Counted from the stretch's first letter, positions 7,351 through 16,698 are shown. The stretch: DNA of 57,381 nt from JAZDOK01 sp043798715 (GCA_043798715.1 JAZDOK010000053.1:1-57381); one strand, 5' to 3'. The notes: generated by a model from the letters alone, not told the origin. Program-made: numbers and translations.

Positions 7351-8297
7351 TACTCTCCTCCTTGGCCTCGGGCCGTTTTTATATATTCGAGGATGATGTT
7401 TGCAGCCTTTCCCCCGGCCGCCTCATCCCGATCCACCCACCGGATGTCCCGGTCCGCGCGAAACCAAGTCAACTGCCTCTTGGCAAACTGCCGGGTATGG
7501 CGCTTGATGCGTTCGACCGCATCCCCAAGAGAACACGCTCCATCCAGGTGTTCGATCAGATCCCCGTAGCCCAGTATTTTGATCTTCAACAAGGCTCCGC
7601 GGAATCCTTTCTCAATAAGAAATTTTACTTCTTCGACGAACCCCCCGGCGATCATGCTGTCCACCCGGGCGTCAATCCGCCGGTAGAGCTCCTCCCGGGG
7701 CAGGCGAAGGCCCACTTTCAGAACCAGAAGGCCCAGGGGGTGTTTTTCAGGAACGCGGTAAAATTCTGAAAACGGCCTGCCCGTGGCCCGGATCACCTCG
7801 AGCGCCCGCACCACGCGCCTGAGATCGTTGGGATGAAGTCTCCGGGCGGTTTCGGGATCCTCCTTCAACAACGCTTCGTGCACCGCGGAGGTTCCCAGCC
7901 GGCGGGCCTCTTCATATTTCGTCTCTCTGAACTTGGGATCGGGCGGAGCGGCGGGGAGCTCGTATCCCTCGGTCACCGCCTTCACGTAAAGGCCGCTTCC
8001 CCCGACCAGGAGGGGAAGTTTTTCCCTCGATCGGATTTCCCGGATGGCGTCAAAAGCCAGTCTCTGGTAGTCGGCCAGGGAAAATTCCTCCGCCGGATCC
8101 GCCACGTCGAGAAGATGGTGTCTGACCAGCCGCCGCTCTTCCGCCGAAGGCTTGGCGGTGCCGATGTCCAGATGCCTGTAGACCTGGCGGGAATCCGCGG
8201 AGATAATTTCGGAGTTGAAAAGTTCGGCCAGATCCAGAGCCAGAGCCGTCTTTCCGCTGGCCGTCGGCCCGACGAGCGCGATGAGAAGAGGGGACAT
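7350..8297 (-). CDS. miaA: tRNA dimethylallyltransferase
   Basis: A 315-residue enzyme that adds a dimethylallyl group to A37 of tRNAs reading codons starting with U. The P-loop GPTASGKT is at residues 10-17, followed by EIISADSRQVYRHLDIGTAKP, the substrate motif typical of MiaA, and by VGGSGLYVKA. Length is normal. It sits one base after mutL and overlaps hfq, so the genes are cotranscribed. Confidence 0.95.
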   Translation of the reverse strand: MSPLLIALVGPTASGKTALALDLAELFNSEIISADSRQVYRHLDIGTAKPSAEERRLVRHHLLDVADPAEEFSLADYQRLAFDAIREIRSREKLPLLVGGSGLYVKAVTEGYELPAAPPDPKFRETKYEEARRLGTSAVHEALLKEDPETARRLHPNDLRRVVRALEVIRATGRPFSEFYRVPEKHPLGLLVLKVGLRLPREELYRRIDARVDSMIAGGFVEEVKFLIEKGFRGALLKIKILGYGDLIEHLDGACSLGDAVERIKRHTRQFAKRQLTWFRADRDIRWVDRDEAAGGKAANIILEYIKTARGQGGE

Positions 8298-8298
8298 T

Positions 8299-10020
8299 CT
8301 ATTTCCTCTTGAAGAGCTTCTCCAGGTCCTCCTGGCTGAATTTTCTGACTATGGGCCGCCCGTGGGGACAGGTCAGCATCTCCGGATGCCCGAGGATCTT
8401 AAGTCCCAGGGCCTCCATCTCCTCGAGGGCCAGGCTCTGCCCCCCCTGGATGGCCGCTTCACAGGCCAGGCTTTTCAGGAGGTCCTCCCGGATCGCGAGG
8501 GAGTGGAGGCCGCTCCCGCTCTCCAGCGAGGACTCCAGGGCCTGCTTGAGAACTTCCGTGACGGAGAGCCTTTCCATCCCTGCCGGGACGCCCCGAATGG
8601 AGAAAGCGGAAGATCCGAATTCCTCGATGACAAAACCGAGATTTTTAAAAAACTCCAGCTCCTCGGCAAGAAGGGCCGCCTCTCGCCGGGGCAGTTCCAA
8701 CACGCAGGGGAGGAGGAGCATCTGCGTTGCGCCGCCGCCCGCAGCGGATTCCCGGAGTAACTCGTACTTCAGGCGCTCGTCGGCGGCGTGCTGATCGATT
8801 ATTACCAGACCCGCTTCATCCAGCCCCACGATGTAAGTGTTCTTTACCTGCCCCAGCGGGCGGAAGGCGCCCCGCGCCTCCGGAAGAGAAGGAGCCGCCG
8901 AAGAAGAAGCGGCTGAATATGCCGGCGATTGCTCCCGGCCGTAAAGAAGGTCAAAAAAGGTGTCCGCATCGCGGATCTGGAGGGATGCGGGGGCCTGGGG
9001 AGGCCGCGGAAAACTCTGGAAGGCTGCGGGCTCCCTCTGCCCGAAGGCCGCCCGAACGGCGCCCGAGACCGCCTTGAAAACAAGGTTGGAATTGGAAAAA
9101 CGGACTTCCGCTTTGGTCGGGTGGACGTTGACGTCCACTTCTCCCCCTTCCACAAAGAGGGATATCGCCCCCACCGGGAAGCGCCCCTGCGGGATAAGCG
9201 TGGCAAACCCATCCTGCAGGGCCTGGCTTAAGAGAGGGGAGCGGATGAGTCTTCCGTTTAAGTAAAAATATTGCCCCGCCCGGTTGGCCCGGGTGGTCTC
9301 GGGTTTTCCGACGAGCCCCGTGACATGCATGCCGAAGGAGGTGTGATCCAGGGATACGAGGTCAGCCGGGTTCGGGAGGTGAAGCACGCGGCCCAGGCGG
9401 TCTGCGGGGGACATGCGGGAAGCAAGGTTCAGGCTTTCGCGCCCCTCGCTGATGAGCTTGAAGGTGATCTCCTGCCAGGGGAGGGCCATCCTGCCCACGA
9501 GATCCGCTATGAAAGCCGCCTCGGCCCGGGGCGATTTGAGAAATTTGCGGCGGGCCGGAGTGTTGTAGAAAAGCCGCCGAATAATGATGGTCGTTCCGGG
9601 AGGGCACCCCGCCTCCGCCTCCTCAAGGAGCGTTCCGCCTTCCACCCTGATGCGGTATCCCGCCTCCGCCTCCCGCTCCCGGGTCAGGATCTCCATTTCG
9701 GAGATGGCGGCGATGCTGGGCAGGGCCTCACCGCGGAATCCGAGGGAAGAGAGGGACTCCAGATCTTCCAGGGAACGGATCTTGCTGGTGGCGAAGCGCT
9801 CGACGGCCAGCAGGGCATCCTCCCGCCCCATCCCGAGACCGTCATCGGTGACCCTTATTTCCTTCTGGCCGCCGGCCGAAAGCTCCACGGTGATGCGGGT
9901 GCTCCCGGCGTCTATGGAATTTTCGACCAGCTCCTTGACGACCGAGGCCGGCCGCTCGATGACCTCCCCCGCCGCGATTCGCTCGGCCACGCTCCGTTCC
10001 AGGATCTTGACAATGCCCAT
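8299..10020 (-). CDS. mutL: DNA mismatch repair protein MutL
   Basis: A 573-residue protein. The N-terminal GHKL ATPase has ELVENSIDAGS, DDGLGM and GFRGEAL. The C-terminal domain carries the endonuclease motif DQHAADERLKYE (about residues 405-416), plus the late ACEAAIQGG and CPHGRP motifs, all matching nicking-type MutL rather than the E. coli type. That implies methyl-independent mismatch repair, consistent with no mutH here. A proline/alanine-rich linker joins the two domains. Part of the mutS operon. Confidence 0.95.
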   Translation of the reverse strand: MGIVKILERSVAERIAAGEVIERPASVVKELVENSIDAGSTRITVELSAGGQKEIRVTDDGLGMGREDALLAVERFATSKIRSLEDLESLSSLGFRGEALPSIAAISEMEILTREREAEAGYRIRVEGGTLLEEAEAGCPPGTTIIIRRLFYNTPARRKFLKSPRAEAAFIADLVGRMALPWQEITFKLISEGRESLNLASRMSPADRLGRVLHLPNPADLVSLDHTSFGMHVTGLVGKPETTRANRAGQYFYLNGRLIRSPLLSQALQDGFATLIPQGRFPVGAISLFVEGGEVDVNVHPTKAEVRFSNSNLVFKAVSGAVRAAFGQREPAAFQSFPRPPQAPASLQIRDADTFFDLLYGREQSPAYSAASSSAAPSLPEARGAFRPLGQVKNTYIVGLDEAGLVIIDQHAADERLKYELLRESAAGGGATQMLLLPCVLELPRREAALLAEELEFFKNLGFVIEEFGSSAFSIRGVPAGMERLSVTEVLKQALESSLESGSGLHSLAIREDLLKSLACEAAIQGGQSLALEEMEALGLKILGHPEMLTCPHGRPIVRKFSQEDLEKLFKRK

Positions 10021-10032
10021 AAGAAAACTCCC

Positions 10033-11565
10033 TTATTCCACTCCATAGCAGACTTTGTTGCGGCCTTTGCGCTTGGCTTCATATAAGGCCTTGTCGGCTT
10101 TATCCACGAGATCCTTTTTTGTTTCCGCATCCTCGGGAAATGCGGCCACGCCCCCGCTCACGGTTATATGAACAATATGGTTGCCCAGGACGAATTCATA
10201 ATCCTCCACCGCCTGCCGGACCCGCTCGGCCAGCATGACCGCACCTATCCGGTTGGAGTTGCTCATAGTCACGGTGAATTCATCGCCCCCGTAGCGGCAG
10301 ATGACGTCCGTCGGGCGCAGGGCCCGCCGTATGACGCCGCCCAGCTGTCTCAAAATAGAGTCTCCCTGGGGATGGCCGTAGCTGTCGTTGACTTTCTTGA
10401 AAAAGTCCACGTCTATAATAACGATGGAGATCGGCTGGTTGGCGTACTTGGAGCGGGTTATCTCCTTGCCCAGGTGATCCTGGAAGTAGCCGTGGGTGTA
10501 CATCCCGCTTAAGCTATCGGTGATGGCCAGCGCCTGGGTGGTGGTGTGTAGCTGCACGTTCCGGACGGCCACGGCTACCTGGCGGGCGATCATCGTGAGG
10601 AAATGGACGTTGCTCTCGGAAAAAAAGGCGGGGCGGGAGTAAGCGGCGTAGATGACACCCAGGGACTCCTCCTCGAAGACGAGGGGGACGATCATGACCG
10701 AGCGGAAAGCCTTGTTCCGGGGCACGATATCCTCCTCCCTCCCCCCGTAGTAATCGTTGAGAAGGATGCCCTTTTTGTCCTTGAAAGCCTGGCCGACCAG
10801 GCTCTTCACGGCGGCCGGGTTAAAATCGGAGAAGCTCTGCGGGTCGTTGGTGGCAAAGGCTTTGACCCGCAGCAGAAGCGGTTCCCCTGGATTTTCATCA
10901 TCCTTGAGGTAGACGACGATGGTCGTCGCGTTGAAAATGCCGCTGATCATGGTGATAAGCTGGGAGAGCACCTTCTCCATGCTGGTGGCGCTGCCAAGCT
11001 CCTGGCTCGCCGAAAGCAAAGAATAAAGGGCCTCGGTCTGCCGCTCCTGCCATTTGAGGAGGTCATAGATATGTCCGGCCAGAAAAATGAGGAGAAAAAA
11101 AACCGTGCAGAAGGGCAGCTCTCCGGAGAACATAAACTGGTTTTTAAGCACCGTCTGGCCTGGATCCAGGCTGACCATCTGTTCGATGGCGGCAAAGAGC
11201 AGAAAGCTCAAAAAAGTGAAAACCGCGCTCGAATTGAGACCCACGGCCGCAGATTCCAGGACGGGGAGGGCAAAGAGGATGCAGAATTTAGGAGTGCCCA
11301 TCTGGGCCAGGAGGAGGGCCGCCAGGATCGTGTCCAGAGACACGAAGAAATAGTCCTTGTAGCGGCCGTTGATGAAATAGTATAGAAACCCGGCCGCGAT
11401 GGAATAAATGAAAAAGTCGAACGCCAGAAGATCCTTCTGAACCGGCAGAAAAGACGGAAGACCTTTTTCCGGCGTCGTAAGGATCTCGTAGATGCAGTAG
11501 ACCATGATGACCAGCCTCACCAGGAGCATCAGCCGTGTATAGCCTTTTTTTGAATAAATTCCCAT
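10033..11565 (-). CDS. Membrane GAF-GGDEF diguanylate cyclase
   Basis: A 510-residue protein. Five to six hydrophobic segments occupy about residues 10-185, a GAF domain about 190-340, and a GGDEF domain the C-terminal 165 residues with an intact RYGGDEF signature near residue 425. It should make cyclic di-GMP from GTP in response to a signal sensed by the membrane or GAF part. No inhibitory RxxD I-site is obvious just before the signature. Start at 11565 has a GGAGGAAAAG ribosome site; the longer frame reaches into mutS. It lies between mutS and mutL, 17 and 12 bp from them, an unusual place for a signalling gene. Confidence 0.92.
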   Translation of the reverse strand: MGIYSKKGYTRLMLLVRLVIMVYCIYEILTTPEKGLPSFLPVQKDLLAFDFFIYSIAAGFLYYFINGRYKDYFFVSLDTILAALLLAQMGTPKFCILFALPVLESAAVGLNSSAVFTFLSFLLFAAIEQMVSLDPGQTVLKNQFMFSGELPFCTVFFLLIFLAGHIYDLLKWQERQTEALYSLLSASQELGSATSMEKVLSQLITMISGIFNATTIVVYLKDDENPGEPLLLRVKAFATNDPQSFSDFNPAAVKSLVGQAFKDKKGILLNDYYGGREEDIVPRNKAFRSVMIVPLVFEEESLGVIYAAYSRPAFFSESNVHFLTMIARQVAVAVRNVQLHTTTQALAITDSLSGMYTHGYFQDHLGKEITRSKYANQPISIVIIDVDFFKKVNDSYGHPQGDSILRQLGGVIRRALRPTDVICRYGGDEFTVTMSNSNRIGAVMLAERVRQAVEDYEFVLGNHIVHITVSGGVAAFPEDAETKKDLVDKADKALYEAKRKGRNKVCYGVE

Positions 11566-11582
11566 CTTTTCCTCCAAAACGC

Positions 11583-14192
11583 TCAAATTACCGACTCTAT
11601 TCCCCCATCCAGATCTTTTTTCCATCGATCTATGAGAAGCAGAGCCTCCAGCGGGGTCATGCGATCGAGGGAGACCTGCCTGATTTCAGAAAGAAGAGGG
11701 TGCGGGTGAGCTTCGAAAAGACCGAGCTGGATTCCTGAATCGGAGTGTGCTCGCTTTGCGATCCCCCTCGCGGGCTCGCGTTGCTCCTTCTGCTCCAGCT
11801 CTTCCAGAATCTCCTGGGCCCGGTTGAGCACCGGTGAAGGTATTCCGGCCAGGCGGGCCACGTAAATTCCGTAGCTTCGATCCGCCCCGCCGGGGACGAT
11901 CCGGTGCAGGAAGGTGATGGTCCTTCCGTTCTCCCTGACCTCGACGCGGTAGTTCCGGATTCCGGGAAGATCTTTTTCCATCCGGGTCATCTCGTGAAAA
12001 TGGGTCGCAAAGAGGGTCTTGGCCCGGATACGCTCCGCCAGGTATTCGGCCACGGCCCAGGCCAGGCTCATCCCGTCGAAGGTGCTGGTGCCCCGGCCGA
12101 TCTCATCGAGAATGACCAGGCTGTTTGCGGTCGCGTTGTTTAAGATATTGGCGGTCTCGGACATCTCCACCATGAAGGTGGATTTGCCCAGGTGCAGATC
12201 GTCGGTGGCCCCGACCCGGGTGAAGACGCGGTCCACCACGCCTATCTGCGCCGCCTCGGCCGGGATGAAGGAGCCCATCTGGGCCATTATGACCATGAGG
12301 GCCGCCTGGCGCAGGTAGGTTGATTTCCCGGCCATATTGGGACCGGTAATTATGAGGAATCGCTCCTCGGCGGAATCCAGAGAGAGGTCATTGGGTACGA
12401 AAGTGCCCCCGAGGACCACTTCAACCACCGGATGCCGCCCCCCCTTGATGGCCAGAACGCCGTCCCGGGTTATCTCCGGGCGGTTGTAGTTCCGCTCAAC
12501 CGCCAGATCCGAAAAAGAGAGCAAAACGTCCACCTCGGCCAGAACCTGGGCCAGGCGCTGGATTCGGGCCGCCTCCCGCCCCGTCTCCTCCCGGATGCGG
12601 AGGAAGAGTTCGTACTCCAGGGCCTTAATCTTCTCATCGGCGCCCAGGACTTTGGCCTCATACTCTTTAAGCTCGGGGCTGATGAAGCGCTCCCCGTTGG
12701 CGACCGTTTGCTTGCGTATGTAATCCTGGGGCACCAGGGCCAGGTTGGGCCGCGTCACCTCGATATAGTATCCAAAGACATTGTTGAAGCCCACCTTGAG
12801 GGAGCGGATTCCCGTCCTCTCTTTCTCACGCTCCTCCATGTGGGCGATAAACTCGCGCCCGCTCGTCCGGACCGCTTTCAGTTCATCGAGTTCCTGGTTA
12901 TACCCGGGACGGATGATCCCCCCGTCCCGGAGGCCCAGCGGAGGGTCCTCCGCGATGCTCTTTTCAATAGAGGATCGAATATCCTCCAGGAGATCCATCC
13001 CCATGAAAAGATCTGTCAGTTTTTTGCTTTTGGCCAGGGGAGAAAGTTCTCCCAGGATTCCGGGAAGTAAGTTAAGCGAAATTTTAAGGGCCAGAAGATC
13101 CCGCGCGTTGGCGGTCCCCAGCACGATGCGCGACGTGATCCGCTCCAGGTCGGACATCCCGGAGAGCATCTTCCGGACGCGCCCGCAGGCGGAATACTCC
13201 GAGATCGCGTCCTCGACCGCGTCCTGGCGATCCCGGATGGCCTCCGGGGCGATTAGGGGGCGCTCCAGCCACCGGCGGAGCAGCCTGGCCCCCATGGGGG
13301 TCACCGTCCGGTCCATGACCCAGAGGAGAGAGCCCTCGCGCCGGCCGCCGACAAGGGTCTCGGTCAGTTCCAGGTTCCTGACCGTCGTGTAGTCTAAGAT
13401 GAGACAGTCCCCTTGGGAGAAAGCGCGGGGGAGCTGAAGAGGAAGAGTGCTGGTTTTTTGAGTCTCCTTTAAGTAGCGGATGATGGCCGCGGCCGCCCTG
13501 GCCGCCTCCTGGGACTCGGAGAGCCCAACGCCGTCAAGGACCGCCAAACCGAAATAGCCTTTCAGAATTTCGGCGGCCTCCGCCGGGTTTATAATCTCCT
13601 CCATGCGGCTTAAGGGAATTTTCAGGGCCTGGAGCCCCTCTATCAGGCGTTCATGAACGAAACTCGGAAGGTCCAGGAGGATTTCCGAGGGCTGCCAGGC
13701 CTGTACTTCGTCGAGGACCCCCGCTACGCTCTCGATGGGAAGGCGGGTGGCAAGGAATTCACCGGTGGAGACGTCGGCCAGGGCCATCCCCCAGCCGCTC
13801 TTCCCCGAAGCCAGAGAAAGCAGATAATTATTCCTGGAGGAATCCAGCATCTGGGGGTCCAGGATGGTCCCGGCGGTGATGACCCGCACCACCTCGCGCT
13901 TAACCAGGCCCTTGGCCAGCTTGGGATCCTCCACCTGATCGCAGAGGGCCACCTTGTAACCTTTCTGAACCAGCCGGCGCAGGTAGTTTTCCACCGCGTG
14001 GTGTGGAACTCCGGCCATGGGAATGGGGCTCTCGTTTCCGTTGTCGCGGGCGGTCTGCACGATCTCAAGCTCTCTGGAGGCCGTCTCCGCGTCCTCCCCG
14101 TAGGTCTCGAAAAAATCGCCCACCCGGAAAAAAAGGAGGCAGCCCGGATACTGCTTCTTAACATCGAAATATTGTTTGAGCATTGGGGTCAT
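11583..14192 (-). CDS. mutS: DNA mismatch recognition protein MutS
   Basis: An 869-residue protein of normal length. The mismatch-binding N-terminus includes PGCLLFFRVGDFFETYGEDA, where FF.(V)GDF.E is the conserved mismatch wedge region. The ATPase has Walker A GPNMAGKST near residue 617, DEIGRGTSTFDG and ATHFHEMT. It binds base mismatches and recruits MutL. First gene of the seven-gene minus-strand operon; two start codons (14192 and 14183) are possible, with the first taken. Confidence 0.96.
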   Translation of the reverse strand: MTPMLKQYFDVKKQYPGCLLFFRVGDFFETYGEDAETASRELEIVQTARDNGNESPIPMAGVPHHAVENYLRRLVQKGYKVALCDQVEDPKLAKGLVKREVVRVITAGTILDPQMLDSSRNNYLLSLASGKSGWGMALADVSTGEFLATRLPIESVAGVLDEVQAWQPSEILLDLPSFVHERLIEGLQALKIPLSRMEEIINPAEAAEILKGYFGLAVLDGVGLSESQEAARAAAAIIRYLKETQKTSTLPLQLPRAFSQGDCLILDYTTVRNLELTETLVGGRREGSLLWVMDRTVTPMGARLLRRWLERPLIAPEAIRDRQDAVEDAISEYSACGRVRKMLSGMSDLERITSRIVLGTANARDLLALKISLNLLPGILGELSPLAKSKKLTDLFMGMDLLEDIRSSIEKSIAEDPPLGLRDGGIIRPGYNQELDELKAVRTSGREFIAHMEEREKERTGIRSLKVGFNNVFGYYIEVTRPNLALVPQDYIRKQTVANGERFISPELKEYEAKVLGADEKIKALEYELFLRIREETGREAARIQRLAQVLAEVDVLLSFSDLAVERNYNRPEITRDGVLAIKGGRHPVVEVVLGGTFVPNDLSLDSAEERFLIITGPNMAGKSTYLRQAALMVIMAQMGSFIPAEAAQIGVVDRVFTRVGATDDLHLGKSTFMVEMSETANILNNATANSLVILDEIGRGTSTFDGMSLAWAVAEYLAERIRAKTLFATHFHEMTRMEKDLPGIRNYRVEVRENGRTITFLHRIVPGGADRSYGIYVARLAGIPSPVLNRAQEILEELEQKEQREPARGIAKRAHSDSGIQLGLFEAHPHPLLSEIRQVSLDRMTPLEALLLIDRWKKDLDGGIESVI

Positions 14193-14310
14193 GCGTCTAT
14201 ATTGGACACCCCGGGTGCATTTCCTCTCTTAATAGACGGGGCTGTCGGGGGTATTCAGTGCGCAACACAACCGGAACCCGAGGCGGCTGCGCCCCAGGCA
14301 ATAAATTTTC

Positions 14311-14664
14311 TCACTTTTTCTTGCGAATGCGAAGAGAAGACCGGCCTATGACTGTAAAATTCTCCTGAAAGTCCAGGCCATACCGCCGGATGACTTTTGT
14401 GGCAACCTCCGCCTTTAATTCGGAAGAAAGACCCGCCAGTCGGAAAAGCACCACGCCGGAACTGATGCGATGAAGGCGAAAGACCAGTTCTCCAAAATCT
14501 TTATCCGCTGTCAGGAGAACGATTCTTTCCCGGCTCGCAGTTTCGAGGACCGCATCATCGGCCAGGCCAGGCTCCATTTCGGCAACATACAGGACCGTAT
14601 GTCCTTCCTGCCGAAGACGTTCGACAATTTGACGGTCAATGCTTTCATCGGCAAGAAACTTCAA
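14311..14664 (-). CDS. DUF5615 PIN-like protein, probable toxin
   Basis: A 117-residue protein beginning at TTG 14664, which overlaps the stop of the DUF433 gene by 4 bp (TTGA). MKFLADESIDRQIVERLRQE, then LLTADKDFGELVFR, gives the acidic residues of a PIN-like nuclease fold (D6, and the Asp pair in TADKDF). DUF5615 proteins are routinely paired with DUF433 proteins and are presumed toxin ribonucleases. The coupled translation with the preceding gene supports the same arrangement here. Confidence 0.8.
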   Translation of the reverse strand: MKFLADESIDRQIVERLRQEGHTVLYVAEMEPGLADDAVLETASRERIVLLTADKDFGELVFRLHRISSGVVLFRLAGLSSELKAEVATKVIRRYGLDFQENFTVIGRSSLRIRKKK

Positions 14665-14897
14665 GCGGCGGCCTCAGAAATAGGATAGACAACATCCGAA
14701 CGCAGGGCTTCAGCGGCAAATGCCAGGGCTGCCTGAATGGCTTCATGGGTCAGTCGGGGATGAGCGTCGAGAATTTGTTCCACTGTCTCGCCGTTTGCCA
14801 GCTTTTCCAGGATGAGTTCAACAGTAATCCGCGTTCCTGCAACGACCGCCTTGCCCATCAATATCGAGGGATCGGAAATAATGAAATTTTTGTTCAT
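14661..14897 (-). CDS. DUF433 protein, probable antitoxin
   Basis: A 78-residue protein with the DUF433 core: SDPSILMGKAVVAGTRITVE, ILEKLANGETVEQIL and HPRLTHEAIQAAL, a helix-turn-helix-like arrangement. Start at 14897 has AGAGGAGACCGTG as ribosome site; the frame is open 19 codons further but without family similarity. It precedes and overlaps the DUF5615 gene, the usual antitoxin-first order. It probably binds the partner and represses the pair's promoter. Confidence 0.8.
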   Translation of the reverse strand: MNKNFIISDPSILMGKAVVAGTRITVELILEKLANGETVEQILDAHPRLTHEAIQAALAFAAEALRSDVVYPISEAAA

Positions 14898-14953
14898 CAC
14901 GGTCTCCTCTCCTGATTTATTATCTGCCTTTACTTTATCATAACAGAATGGCA

Positions 14954-15109
14954 CTAAAAGTCAACGCCTGACCTTTTCCCGGATTCCTCCACGATGGCGA
15001 TTTCCTTGTCGGTCAGGCCGTAGAGTTCATAGATCAGTTGGTCAATCTCGCAGTCGGCGGCGGCAATCTGCCGCTCGATCAGCGTCCGCTCGTGGTCGGA
15101 ATGGGATAG
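14954..15109 (-). pseudogene. C-terminal remnant of a restriction/modification methyltransferase
   Basis: A minus-strand frame ending at TAG 14954-14956 encodes ERTLIERQIAAADCEIDQL, then IYELYGLTDKEIAIVEESG. The DxLVYELYGLTxEEIxIVE phrase closes many Eco57I/BREX-type DNA methyltransferases and related restriction enzymes. There is no start or catalytic region; plus-strand sequence belonging to the next gene begins right after. I read it as a leftover of a lost restriction or phage-exclusion gene. Confidence 0.6.
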
Positions 15110-15188
15110 GAGATGACATTACTCCAGAGGAATTCTTTTTTTCGCCTTGAAATACCAGCTTATCCGGTCTTGAAAAGGAGGGAGCAAC

Positions 15189-16385
15189 CTGCTGCCGCTT
15201 TTCCCACTTCCCTTTTTCAAAGGATTACTTTGGCCCCTGCTCCAGGCTCTTGCACCGTTAATGATTGCGCTGGGCTGTCTTATATATATTTCCACTCTTT
15301 TATCGAACCGCTTTTTTAACCGCTACGGAGAAAAATATTACTATTTCTGTACAATTGCCAGACCTCTTTCCCTGTTGTTTATGTGGCTTGGATGGTCAGT
15401 CTTTCTGAGCGAGACTCCCCTGAAACCGAATTTTCATGTTGAGGCAGGATGGGTGGGATGGATAATAGCCATCGTGTCCTTTGCGTTTTTCCTGCTTTCT
15501 GCTAAAACGCTGGGTTGGCGCCAGAGCTTTTTGTACCGGAAACTTGACGATCCGGTGGCAAAAAATTCGTTCTATAGAATTTTGCGGCACCCCCAATATC
15601 TTTCCACGGAGGGAATGATTCTGGGGATCGCTCTGGCAAGAGATTCGGCACTCGGTTTGCTTTTGTTGATTTTTTTCGTCTTCCTCCTCGACGCTGCCGC
15701 CCGATTGGAAGACGGTGATTTAGAAAACAGGAAAGTTCCTTTTCTTTATTTCCTGCCTTTCCTGCTTCTTGGTTTAGTTGGCTTTTTCTATATCAGTTTT
15801 TGCTACTTTCAACTCCCTTTATACCTCCTCAGCGGCGCATTGGCCGGTTTGACCGGTGGAGAAATTTTTCAATCTTTTTCCATGATGATATTTATCTTTC
15901 TCAGCTGTATTTTCTTCATTCAAGTGCTATACTGGTCGATAAAAGGTAATAGGAAGAAACTGGATTTATCAGCGATACTATTTGCTGTATGTATCGCAGG
16001 ATATATGTTTGTTTTCATTTTTATAGGCGGAGGCAGGGATGCCCATAATCAAGGCATGTATGTTATGTGCAGAGCAAACGAAACGAGGATTGTGGAGTCG
16101 CTGAATAAATATGCCTCAAAACATCGGAACAAATATCCGGCCAGGCTAGAACTCCTCCTTGTTTCTCATGAGTTGACGGCCATTCCAGTCTGTCCAGCCG
16201 CCGGTAGAGATACTTATACACCAGGATATAAGGTTTCGGAGGATATGAAAACCTTTATTCTCGGTTGCGCGGGAAAGAATCACAGTTTCAGGAGGCATGG
16301 TAAAAAGATGTTTCTTCCGGAAAATTATCCGATGTATGATTCTGCAAAGGGAGAAATGACCTCACCCGCTTCTTTATACAACTGA
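15189..16385 (+). CDS. Multi-pass membrane protein with an isoprenylcysteine-methyltransferase-like motif
   Basis: At least eight hydrophobic segments. The FYRILRHPQYLSTEGMILG stretch contains the RHPxY motif of PEMT/ICMT-like membrane methyltransferases. A soluble C-terminus of about 100 residues (RIVESLNKYASKHRNKYPARLELLL, with conserved cysteines) recalls pilin-like or DUF1559-like tails. The first in-frame ATG is at 15261 and has no ribosome site. A strong AAGGAGGGAG at 15175-15184 is 7 bases before an in-frame CTG (15189), and starting there adds a complete first membrane helix. I annotate that start with caution. Substrate unknown. GC content is lower than the neighbouring housekeeping genes. 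Confidence 0.65.
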   Translation: MLPLFPLPFFKGLLWPLLQALAPLMIALGCLIYISTLLSNRFFNRYGEKYYYFCTIARPLSLLFMWLGWSVFLSETPLKPNFHVEAGWVGWIIAIVSFAFFLLSAKTLGWRQSFLYRKLDDPVAKNSFYRILRHPQYLSTEGMILGIALARDSALGLLLLIFFVFLLDAAARLEDGDLENRKVPFLYFLPFLLLGLVGFFYISFCYFQLPLYLLSGALAGLTGGEIFQSFSMMIFIFLSCIFFIQVLYWSIKGNRKKLDLSAILFAVCIAGYMFVFIFIGGGRDAHNQGMYVMCRANETRIVESLNKYASKHRNKYPARLELLLVSHELTAIPVCPAAGRDTYTPGYKVSEDMKTFILGCAGKNHSFRRHGKKMFLPENYPMYDSAKGEMTSPASLYN

Positions 16386-16438
16386 TTTTAGAATTTCACG
16401 CTGCCCCATACTGCGTCCCCATTTTTTCCCGGTTCTCC

Positions 16439-16459
16439 TTTCCGCGAACCTTCCCGGGA
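16439..16459. repeat. Interspersed 21-bp repeat, copy 1
   Basis: Contains CCGCGAACCTTCCCGGG flanked by TT and AA, identical over 21 bp to positions 20223-20243. The right part, TTCCCGGGAA, is a perfect palindrome. Two copies in non-coding DNA suggest a small dispersed repeat family, perhaps REP-like. Confidence 0.6.
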
Positions 16460-16595
16460 AGAAATGTTCCCTATGGAGGAGTAGGTGAAAAGATGGTTCT
16501 TCTCGAAAGAAAACGTCAGGCGATTCGTTGATAAATGTAAAGGATGAAGATGCGCCCCACCACGACGCTGATTATTCACCCAAATAAATGAAAAT

Positions 16596-16657
16596 GCCTC
16601 GTTGATGTTGATCAAGGGTGATCTGTGAAAAAGACCAAAAATCACCACCAACGAGGC
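16596..16657. repeat. Long imperfect hairpin, MITE-like
   Basis: Outer arms GCCTCGTTG (16596-16604) and CAACGAGGC (16649-16657) are perfect complements; inner arms GGTGAT and ATCACC flank a loop of about 18 bases. The structure sits directly downstream of a minus-strand promoter. It could be a miniature transposable element end, a terminator-like structure or an RNA hairpin. Confidence 0.5.
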
Positions 16658-16663
16658 AATCAT

Positions 16664-16692
16664 ATTATACCACAAGGTGCCCTTCCTTTCAA
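16664..16692 (-). promoter_or_regulatory. Minus-strand sigma70-type promoter
   Basis: On the minus strand: TTGAAA (16687-16692), exactly 17 bp, TATAAT (16664-16669). It would drive transcription into the hairpin at 16596-16657 and the unassigned frame beyond it. No confident gene lies immediately downstream, so the promoter may belong to a decayed mobile element or a non-coding RNA. Confidence 0.5.
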
Positions 16693-16698
16693 GTACGC

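Noticed and set aside
8299..10048. Long open frames opposite mutL and mutS on the plus strand
   Set aside because: They mirror GC-rich codon bias of the real genes, carry Arg/Pro/Gly-rich sequence, lack ribosome sites and match no family.
15113..15319. 68-residue plus-strand frame before the membrane methyltransferase-like gene
   Set aside because: It overlaps the true gene in another frame; its sequence is not conserved-looking and ends within that gene.
16388..16675. Minus-strand 95-residue frame as a real protein
   Set aside because: A promoter lies upstream, but the frame reads through a hairpin and repeat-like DNA with no family resemblance, so it is described only as part of the spacer.
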